From the NCBI GenBank assembly GCA_033856255.1, contig JAWVFH010000004.1:84627-148626 (forward strand): a DNA stretch of 64,000 nt. The letters run 5' to 3'. The translations under genes and the position numbers were made by a program. The notes under the pieces are model-generated. The model ran no database searches. It worked only from the letters and a program-made list of their open reading frames with translations, and was not told the DNA's origin. This document shows positions 28,106-35,230 of this stretch, in pieces. Position 1 is the first letter of the stretch; each line of letters opens with the position of its first letter. Source of the DNA: WHSW01 sp033856255. GTDB taxonomy: Bacteria > Actinomycetota > Thermoleophilia > Solirubrobacterales > 70-9.

Positions 28106-29667
28106 GCACCCAGCTGACGAGCCACGCGCGGCCCGGCACGCCGGAGTTCGAGCGCAACGAAGCCGAGCACCGGCGGCTGGCGGCGGAGCTGGCCGAACGG
28201 CTCGCGCGCGTCGCGGCCGGCGGCGGCGAGAAGGCGCGCGAGCGCCACACCGCACGCGGCAAGCTGCTTCCGCGCGAGCGGGTCGACCGTCTCTGCGATC
28301 CCGGCTCGCCCTTCCTCGAGCTCTCGGCACTGGCGGCCGAGGACCTCTACGACGGCGCCGCGCCGGGGGCGGGGATGATCACCGGCATCGCCCGGATCAG
28401 CGGCCGCGAGGTCGTCGTCGTCGCCAACGACGCCACCGTCAAAGGCGGCACCTACTACCCGATGACGGTGAAGAAGCACCTGCGCGCGCAGGAGGTAGCG
28501 CTGCACAACAACCTCCCCTGCGTCTACCTGGTCGACTCGGGCGGCGCCTTCCTGCCGATGCAGGACGAGGTCTTCCCCGACCGCGAGCACTTCGGCCGCA
28601 TCTTCTTCAACCAGGCGACGATGTCGGCCAAGGGCATCCCCCAGATCGCCGCGGTGATGGGCTCTTGCACCGCCGGCGGCGCCTACGTCCCGGCGATGAG
28701 CGATGAGACGGTGATCGTCCGCGACCAGGGCACGATCTTCCTCGGCGGCCCGCCGCTGGTCAAAGCGGCGACCGGTCAGGAGGTGACCGCCGAGGAGCTC
28801 GGCGGCGGTGAGCTCCACGCTCGCACCTCGGGCGTCGTCGACCACCTGGCCGAGGACGACGCCGAGGCGCTGCGGATCGTCCGCTCGATCGTCGCGACGC
28901 TGCCGCCGAAGGCGCCGGCGCCCTGGCAGCGGCAGGCGGTCGAGGAGCCGGCGGTCGACCCGGCGACCCTCTACGGCGCCATCCCCCCCGACAGCCGCAC
29001 CCCGTATGACCCGCGCGAGATCATCGCCCGGATAGTCGACGGCAGCCGCGTCCACGAGTTCAAGGCCGAGTACGGGACGACCCTGGTCTGCGCCTTCGCC
29101 CACATCCACGGCCACCCGGTCGGGATCGTCGCCAACCACGGCATCCTCTTCAGCGAGAGCGCCCTGAAGGCGGCCCACTTCGTCGAGCTCTGCGACCAGC
29201 GCAAGGTGCCGCTCCTATTCCTGCAGAACATCTCCGGCTTCATGGTCGGCCCCGAATACGAGGCCGGCGGGATCGCCAAGGACGGCGCCAAGATGGTGGC
29301 GGCGGTCGCCACCGCCCGAGTCCCCAAGCTGACCCTGATCGTCGGCGGCTCCTTCGGCGCCGGCAACTACGGCATGTGCGGTCGCGCCTACTCCCCCCGC
29401 TTCCTCTGGATGTGGCCCAACGCGAGGATCTCGGTGATGGGCGGCGAGCAGGCGGCGACGGTGATGACCGAGGTCGGCCAACCCGAGGTCGGCGCCGAGC
29501 TTCGCGACCAGTACGAGCGCCAGGGCAACCCCTACTACTCCACCGCCCGGATCTGGGACGACGGCGTCATCGGCCCGCTGGACACGCGGCGGATCCTCGG
29601 CCTGGCCCTCGGCGCCTGCGCAAATGCGCCGCTGGCAGAGCCGGCGGCGCCGGTGTTCAGGATGTGA
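28102..29667 (+). CDS. Acyl-CoA carboxylase beta subunit (methylcrotonyl-CoA carboxylase type)
   Basis: 521 residues; carboxyltransferase half of the biotin enzyme. It follows the methylcrotonyl-CoA carboxylase pattern closely: RHTARGKLLPRERVDRLCDP, VVVVANDATVKGGTYYPMTV, CVYLVDSGGAFLPMQDEVFP, REHFGRIFFNQATMSAKGIP, GSCTAGGAYVPAMSDE, and the C-terminal acyl-CoA oxyanion region GGSFGAGNYGMCGRAYSPRF. Together with the dehydrogenase upstream this supports the leucine route isovaleryl-CoA to 3-methylglutaconyl-CoA. Hydratase and HMG-CoA lyase genes are not in the window. Translation is coupled by the ATGA overlap. Confidence 0.9.
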
Positions 29668-29695
29668 GCGCTTCCGGGCCAGCTGTTCTCACTGG

Positions 29696-32600
29696 CTAGA
29701 TCCCAAGCCACCCCTCGGACCAGTTCCAGCCGAGGCCGACGTGAGCGCCCTGCAGGATCCGCGCCGTCGGCCCCATGCGCACATTGACTCCGGCTTCTTC
29801 CAGAGCCTCGATCTGGAACTTATCCGAGCAGCCCCGGGCGTCGAGCCAAGAGAGCTCGGGGAGCGCTTCCAGAACCGAGAAGTCCGTGATCGCGTCGCAG
29901 TTGGTGATTGCCAGGCGCGACAAAACCTTAAGCTCTCGCAGCGGACCCAGGTCGGTGATGCCGCTGCAGTTTCCGAGGTGCAGCTCTTCGAGGGCAGGCA
30001 GCGACGCGACCCACTCCAGCTCGGAGATCCCGGTGCACCCCGAGAGGAAGAGGCGCCTCAACTCCGGCAGCTCGATCGCGGGAAAGGTGTTCAGTCCGGT
30101 GCAATCGGCGAGGCTGAGGACCTGCAGCCGGTCCAGCGAGCCGAGCCACGTCACGTCCTCCAAGCTGGGAGTGTCCTCGATCGCCAGCTGGCCGAGCGAG
30201 GTGCAACCACCCAGGGCGGACGCATCGTCGATCTTTCCCGGGTTCTGCAACGCGAACACCTCCAGCTGCCGCGCTTCGCTGAGTGGCGAGAGATCGGTGA
30301 TCTCCGGAGCGTCGTCGATCAGGACCACTCTCAGGCTTGGCAACCGGGCGAGCTCGTCGACGTTGAGCAGATGCTGGCAGTCGTCGAGGCTGAGAACCTG
30401 CAGCGACGCGCACCCCGCGAGGGCGGACAGGTCTTCGATACCGACATCCCAGAGGGACAGTCGCTCGAGTGCGGCCGGCAGCGGCGGCAGCTCATCCAGG
30501 AAGGCGATGCCGTTGAGCCGCAGAGCCCTGAGACGCGACAGGTGGGCGATCCCCGACACGTCGGTGAGCCTCGGACACAAGGCCAGCGAGAGCCCCTCGA
30601 GATCCGGAAGTTCGCCGTCGGCGATGTGGGTGAGATGGCTCATCTGCGAGATCCCCAACGTCGACAGCTTCGGAATCTGCTGTAGAGGGGGCACCATCGT
30701 GAGGTCCTGCACGTTGACCAAAAGGATCTCGGCCAGCGCCGGATGCTGGGCGATCGCCTCCCACGGCCACTCTCCGGCCGGCGTTGCGACGGCGCTGCCA
30801 TCGCAGATCAGGGACCGGGCGTTTGCCATCGAGGCGATGCCCTGCAGCCCCGCCGGGTCGGAGACGAGGATTTCGCCGTAGTCCAGACGAGAGTGGCTGA
30901 GCACACGGCGCGCGTATTCCTCGGTTGGGAACTCCTCCCATGCCCGCACCAGCGCCCGCGCGACCGTGACCCTGCGATCGGGCCCGAATTTCTCCAGCTG
31001 CACCAGCGCCGAGTCGCCGCCGATCAGACTGAGGGCGCGGACGCAGGCGGCTGCGGTCACCGCCGTTGAGCCGACCGCGTATTTGCCCAGCAGGGTCGCG
31101 GCGAGCTCGCCGGCAGAGGCGATCGCTTTGGCCTCGGTGAGATTGCGGGGCGGGATCAACCGCTGGAGCAGGCCGTCGACCCTGCCCGTGAGCTGCGGCG
31201 AGAGCTCGGCCGAGGTATCGAGGCAGCCGACCGCCAGCAAGTGGAGCCGGTGGCGCAACAACGACTCGCCGTCGCCGCGCTCGATCAGGCCCTTGATCAG
31301 AGCTTCCCGCATCGAGAGATCGGCGACTCCCGCCGCCAGTACGACCACTTCCTGCCATTGGTCCTGGTGGGCATGCTCGAGCAGCATTCCCGCGGAGCGC
31401 GTCTCGACCGCCTCCTTCGCCGCCAGGTACTCCTGGAAGGTGCGATGGATGAAATCGACCCGCCCCTCCACGGGCTGTCGCAGCAGTCCACTTCTCAGCA
31501 GCAGGTGCTTGGTGACCTCCTCCGCACTCGCGTCGACCCGCGGCATTCCCTCCAAGCGGTCCTGGACCAAAGCGACGAGATCCTCGGTCGTCGAGTCGGA
31601 CCTGCTGTTGTTGAGCAGCCAGAGCGCGAAGACGCGGAGCAGGATCTCCTTCTCGCGCAAGCCGAGCTGGGCGATGTCGCCCTTCACCCGGCGCTCGACG
31701 TCGCGACGCTCCAGCAGCATCTCCAGCGCGATCCGGTAAAGCTCGATCCGGTCCGACGGGATCTGGGCGCGCCGATCTCGGTTGAGGGCGCAGAGCATCG
31801 CGCATAGCAGCGGGCTGCTCGCGAGGTTTCGAATCGATCGCGTCTCGCGCACGGTCCCCTTCAGGCTCTCGGCGAGCTCCTCCAGTTCCTGCGTCTCCTC
31901 CAGATCGGAGACCGAGGCGACGATCGCGTTGTGCCAGTGGTCGACGAAGGCGGAGATCGCGGCCAGGCCCATCGGCTCGAGGACGACCGATTCGAATCCG
32001 TCCGCGGCCAGCCAGTCGTCGCCGACCGCGGGCGGGCGCGAGGTCAGCACGTACCTAGCGTCCGGATAGGCGGCGACGAGGTCGACCAGCCATTCGTGCG
32101 CGGTCTGCCGCTTCTCCTCGGGCAGCTCGTCGATCCCGTCGACGAGGACGAGCGCGGTGCCGTCACGCAGGTGGCTAACCGCCCAGTCCTCGGGTGGGCT
32201 GGTGTGCTGGTTGATCCCGGTGGTGAAGTTGGAGATCTGAGGCAGGTCGACGTCGACAAAGCGCCGCAGCTGCAGCAGAAACGGCACCGAGTCGTTCCAG
32301 TCGGCAAGCGCGCCGTCGAAGCTGCCGCGGGCGCTGTTGACCGCCAGCCACTGCAGCAACGTCGTCTTCCCCGACCCCGCCTCACCGCGGATCAGAACGC
32401 GATTGCGACGACCGAGCGCTTCGTCCACCGGGATCGAGGCTTCGTCTTCTTCCTGTTCCGCCCCGAGGTCACGATCGCCTGCCTCGCCGCCGGTCTCGTC
32501 GGTGAGCCGGTCGAGACGCGCGGCGGCCGTCAGGGTGAGGTAGGCGACGCTCAGCGAATAGCGGCTGCGCGGCTGCGCGGTCGTGACCCCGAAGAGCTCG

Positions 32601-33247
32601 AGTTGATCGAGCTTGCGGGCGACGTCGCGGCGGTACTGGGCCTCGAAGACGGCCGCCTCCCCTCCCCCGAGCCCGGACACCTGGGCGGGCAGGCGGTCGA
32701 GGACCGTTTTAACCAGCTCGATCAGCTCGGTCTCGCGCCGCAGCATCACGCGGGCGGACTCGGAGCCGAAATCCGGCAGCTTGAGGCGGATCTCGACGAT
32801 GTAGTTGCTGATTTCGCCGAGCAGGAAGTCGTAGAACGCGGTGCCCGCCTCGGAGAGATGCGCTTCCTCCGCAGCCTGCGGGCGGAAGCCTCTGATCTCA
32901 GCGTCGAGTGCCTGTGGTTCAAGATCGGTCGCGAACAGCAGGGCATCCGAGATCGGGGCGCGGTCGAGGGTGGCGCAAACCTCGTGCCCGGCGGCGATCT
33001 TCTCGTTCTCCGGCAGTCCTCCGAACTCAGTCTCGAAGAAGGGCGCGAGCCGATCGGCGATCTGTTCGGAGATCCGCTCGAGCTCGCGGTGCAGGGCGCG
33101 CCGTTCTTTGCCGGCGCGGGCGAAGCGCCGGATCAGCTCATCGACGTCCGAGATCGCGCCCTGGGCGACCTCGGAGCTCTGCAGCCAGAACCGGAAGATC
33201 GCGCCGGTTGCCGAACTACCGATCTCCAGCAGGAGAGTCTCGATCAA
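29696..33247 (-). CDS. NACHT NTPase with C-terminal leucine-rich repeats (bacterial NLR-like, candidate antiphage protein)
   Basis: 1183 residues from a TTG start with a weak AGGA upstream. Residues 1-280 are mostly helical with no enzyme motif I recognise. The STAND-type NACHT core follows: Walker A GEAGSGKTTLLQWL (288-301), Walker B LVLVDGIDELPEEKR (about 366-380), sensor-like LTSRPP (401-406), and the winged-helix signature FIHRTFQEYLAAKEA (599-613). A helical linker leads to about 14 leucine-rich repeats of 22-24 residues (838-1155). Bacterial NACHT proteins are established antiphage factors in other species. The layout effector-NACHT-sensor fits, but the effector is not evident. It sits alone between carboxylase and epoxide hydrolase genes. 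Confidence 0.9.
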   Translation of the reverse strand: MIETLLLEIGSSATGAIFRFWLQSSEVAQGAISDVDELIRRFARAGKERRALHRELERISEQIADRLAPFFETEFGGLPENEKIAAGHEVCATLDRAPISDALLFATDLEPQALDAEIRGFRPQAAEEAHLSEAGTAFYDFLLGEISNYIVEIRLKLPDFGSESARVMLRRETELIELVKTVLDRLPAQVSGLGGGEAAVFEAQYRRDVARKLDQLELFGVTTAQPRSRYSLSVAYLTLTAAARLDRLTDETGGEAGDRDLGAEQEEDEASIPVDEALGRRNRVLIRGEAGSGKTTLLQWLAVNSARGSFDGALADWNDSVPFLLQLRRFVDVDLPQISNFTTGINQHTSPPEDWAVSHLRDGTALVLVDGIDELPEEKRQTAHEWLVDLVAAYPDARYVLTSRPPAVGDDWLAADGFESVVLEPMGLAAISAFVDHWHNAIVASVSDLEETQELEELAESLKGTVRETRSIRNLASSPLLCAMLCALNRDRRAQIPSDRIELYRIALEMLLERRDVERRVKGDIAQLGLREKEILLRVFALWLLNNSRSDSTTEDLVALVQDRLEGMPRVDASAEEVTKHLLLRSGLLRQPVEGRVDFIHRTFQEYLAAKEAVETRSAGMLLEHAHQDQWQEVVVLAAGVADLSMREALIKGLIERGDGESLLRHRLHLLAVGCLDTSAELSPQLTGRVDGLLQRLIPPRNLTEAKAIASAGELAATLLGKYAVGSTAVTAAACVRALSLIGGDSALVQLEKFGPDRRVTVARALVRAWEEFPTEEYARRVLSHSRLDYGEILVSDPAGLQGIASMANARSLICDGSAVATPAGEWPWEAIAQHPALAEILLVNVQDLTMVPPLQQIPKLSTLGISQMSHLTHIADGELPDLEGLSLALCPRLTDVSGIAHLSRLRALRLNGIAFLDELPPLPAALERLSLWDVGIEDLSALAGCASLQVLSLDDCQHLLNVDELARLPSLRVVLIDDAPEITDLSPLSEARQLEVFALQNPGKIDDASALGGCTSLGQLAIEDTPSLEDVTWLGSLDRLQVLSLADCTGLNTFPAIELPELRRLFLSGCTGISELEWVASLPALEELHLGNCSGITDLGPLRELKVLSRLAITNCDAITDFSVLEALPELSWLDARGCSDKFQIEALEEAGVNVRMGPTARILQGAHVGLGWNWSEGWLGI
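29783..30736 (-). repeat. Region encoding about 14 leucine-rich repeats
   Basis: Encodes residues 838-1155 of the NACHT protein. Repeats follow L-x2-L-x-L-x2-C/D-x2-I/L-x-D-L/V-x2-L, for example LQVLSLDDCQHLLNVDELA and LEELHLGNCSGITDLGPL. The units differ strongly in sequence at the protein level and show no long identical DNA repeats, so this is an old and diversified array, not a recent expansion. In NLRs the LRR part is normally the sensor. Confidence 0.85.
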
Positions 33248-33450
33248 AATTCCATTCCTGACGAGAGCCGGATGAGTACCGAACCACGACCGCTCTGCAC
33301 TCAGAACGCTACAGCGTCAGGGGTTCAGAGCACGCCGCCCGGACGCCGCTCCGCGCCTCGCGAGAGGGCGGTTGGTCTTGATACCCGAGCGGGAACCGGA
33401 TCGAGTCCGGTGAAAGCCGCTGAGATCCGGGCGGACGCGCCGGCCCTTTA
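33248..33450. other. 203-base intergenic region upstream of the NACHT gene
   Basis: No convincing gene. It holds a short hairpin, ACCGGA-TCGAG-TCCGGT (33395-33411), downstream of the epoxide hydrolase stop and possibly its terminator, although there is no T-run. Just before the NACHT start the minus strand reads ATG GAA TTT TGA, a three-codon frame whose stop overlaps the TTG start. No clear -35/-10 pair could be assigned. Confidence 0.5.
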
Positions 33451-34407
33451 TTACCCGGCGAAGTTGCGCTGCAACCAGGGGATGAGGAGAGCGTTGACCT
33501 CGGCCGGCTTCTCCTGTTGGAGCCAGTGGGCGGCGTCGGGAATCTCGTGCTTCTCGACCTGGGGCAGGAGGTCCTCCATGGCGTCGGTGGAACCGGCCGG
33601 GAAGAACCAGTCGTCGGCAGCGGAGACCATCAGCGCCGGCTTGTCTATTGCGTAGTCGGAGCCCTGGGCCTCTTCGAAGTCCCTGCGCAGGGCGCGGTAC
33701 CAATTGAGGCCGCCGCTGAAGCCGGTGCGCTCGTAGATGTCGACGTAGAAGCGCAGCTCCTCGTCGCTGACGATCGGGTCGCCGAACAGCTGCGGATCGC
33801 CGACGAAGACTCCGGCCGGGACTTCCTGGACCTCTTTCGGGGCGGCCTGGAACTGCTCCATCGTGTAGCCGCGGCCACGCAGCATCGAGCGGAAGGTGTG
33901 CTCGACGTCCTGCTCGAGGATCGCCTCGCCGACGCCGGGCTCCTGGAAGGTGCGCATGTAGTGGTTCGGCCCGCGCAGCTCGTCGTAGGTTTCGATCATG
34001 TCTTGCGGTGATTCCCAGGTGAAGTAGGGGGTGCAGAGGCTGCCCAGGCCGAGGACGCGGTCGGGGTCGAAGACCCCCGAGTACCAGGCCGGCATCGAGC
34101 CCCAGTCGTGTCCGAACCAGACGGCCTGCTCGATCCCCAGCGCGTCGAGCAGGCCACTGACGTCGGCGACCAGGTTCTTGACGCTGTAGGTCTGGGCGTC
34201 CTCGGGGGCATCGGTGCCGGCGAAGCCGCGCTGGCTCGGGACGATCACGCGGAAGCCGGCATCGGCGACCGGATCGACCTGGTTGCGCCAGGAGAAGGGG
34301 TGCTCGGGGAAGCCGTGCAGGAGCAGGACGGGAGTCCCCTCCCCCTGCTCGAAGTACTCCATCGTGATCCCGTTGGTCTCGACGGTCTTGGGGGCGGTGA
34401 AGTCCAT
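33451..34407 (-). CDS. Epoxide hydrolase-type alpha/beta hydrolase
   Basis: 318 residues. Motifs of soluble epoxide hydrolases are the HGFP oxyanion segment (LLLHGFPEHPFSWRN), nucleophile elbow WFGHDWGSMPAW with the aspartate, cap-domain tyrosines in ELRFYVDIYERTGFSGGLNW, and the C-terminal histidine in DAAHWLQQEKPAEVN. It probably opens an epoxide or hydrolyses a related ester. Lies 36 bases after an SDR gene and may belong to the leftward acetone-carboxylase-like unit; AGGAAG lies just upstream as ribosome-binding site. Confidence 0.88.
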   Translation of the reverse strand: MDFTAPKTVETNGITMEYFEQGEGTPVLLLHGFPEHPFSWRNQVDPVADAGFRVIVPSQRGFAGTDAPEDAQTYSVKNLVADVSGLLDALGIEQAVWFGHDWGSMPAWYSGVFDPDRVLGLGSLCTPYFTWESPQDMIETYDELRGPNHYMRTFQEPGVGEAILEQDVEHTFRSMLRGRGYTMEQFQAAPKEVQEVPAGVFVGDPQLFGDPIVSDEELRFYVDIYERTGFSGGLNWYRALRRDFEEAQGSDYAIDKPALMVSAADDWFFPAGSTDAMEDLLPQVEKHEIPDAAHWLQQEKPAEVNALLIPWLQRNFAG

Positions 34408-34443
34408 CTCGCTTCCTCGTTTCTCTCTCTGTATATGGACGGA

Positions 34444-35202
34444 CTAGCCGGGGAGCGTGAAGCCGGCATCGACGGTCAGGGTCTGACCGGTGACCATGCG
34501 CGCCTCGTCGGAGAGGAAGAAGGCGACCGGCTCGCCGATCTCGTCCGGGTCGAGGGCGCTGCCGAGCGGGGACTTCTCCGCCGCCGCGGCGGCGATCGCT
34601 TCCCACTCGGGGATTTCCTTGAAGAGGTCGGTGAGGACGACGCCGCCGCAGATGCAGTTGGCGCGGATCCCCTTCGGCCCGCCCTCGACGGCGAGGTAGG
34701 TGATCAAGGTCTCGATCGCGGCCTTGGCGGTGCCGAAGGCGGCGTAGGCGTCGTAGACGCGGTGGGCGCCGAGGCTGGAGATGGCGACTATCGCGCCGCC
34801 GCCGTTGGCGCTCATCGAGGGCGAGGCCGTCTGCGCCAGGACCAGCAGCGAGCGCACGTGGGCGGCCATCGAGTAGTCCCACTCCTCGACCGTCAGCGCG
34901 TCGGTGAGGCCGAAGCTGCCGGCGGCGGCATTGGCGACCAGGTAGCGCAGCGGCCCGAGCTCGGAGATCGCCTCCTCGACGGCTCGGACGTTGTCTTCGG
35001 CGATGCCGACGTCGCCCTGAATCACCGCCGCGCGGCGGCCGAGGGCGCGGATCTCCCCCGCCGTGCGCTCCGCCGCCTCTTTATTGATGACGTAGGTGAT
35101 CGCGACGTCGGCCCCGCGCCGGGCCGCGGCCAGGGCGCAGGAGCGGCCGATCCCGCGGGAGCCGCCGGTCACCAGCGCATTGCCCTGTAGCTCGCCACTC
35201 AT
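34444..35202 (-). CDS. SDR family protein, enoyl-reductase-like (Y-x6-K)
   Basis: 252 residues. Cofactor loop ALVTGGSRGIGRSCALAA. The active site is DAYAAFGTAKAAIETL, with Tyr and Lys six apart as in FabI/FabL-like enzymes. VANAAAGSFGLTDALT replaces the usual NNAG. The C-terminus is TGQTLTVDAGFTLPG. It follows the carboxylase alpha-gamma fusion by 28 bases on the same strand. TAGGTT 11 bases before the ATG could give it a promoter of its own. Substrate unknown. Confidence 0.85.
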   Translation of the reverse strand: MSGELQGNALVTGGSRGIGRSCALAAARRGADVAITYVINKEAAERTAGEIRALGRRAAVIQGDVGIAEDNVRAVEEAISELGPLRYLVANAAAGSFGLTDALTVEEWDYSMAAHVRSLLVLAQTASPSMSANGGGAIVAISSLGAHRVYDAYAAFGTAKAAIETLITYLAVEGGPKGIRANCICGGVVLTDLFKEIPEWEAIAAAAAEKSPLGSALDPDEIGEPVAFFLSDEARMVTGQTLTVDAGFTLPG

Positions 35203-35230
35203 TCCCGGACCCGAACCTAACCGGGGTGGC

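Noticed and set aside
29783..30736. The periodic pattern in the LRR region as a tandem DNA repeat or CRISPR-like array
   Set aside because: Periodicity exists only at the protein level (22-24 residues); no identical repeated DNA units are present.
33256..33267. Three-codon reading frame ATG GAA TTT TGA just before the NACHT start (minus strand), as a possible regulatory leader peptide
   Set aside because: Such short frames arise easily by chance, and there is no attenuator structure or Shine-Dalgarno specific to it.
33395..33411. A T-arm-like hairpin (ACCGGA-TCGAG-TCCGGT) that could suggest a tRNA beside the NACHT gene as an integration site
   Set aside because: The loop has five bases instead of seven, and no acceptor, D or anticodon stems could be built around it on either strand.
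34108..35190. Long open frames opposite the SDR, hydrolase and carboxylase genes (for example rightward frames over 34-41 kb)
   Set aside because: They are rich in R, G, A and D repeats typical of antisense frames in high-GC DNA. They lack family motifs, and the opposite strand encodes clear enzymes.
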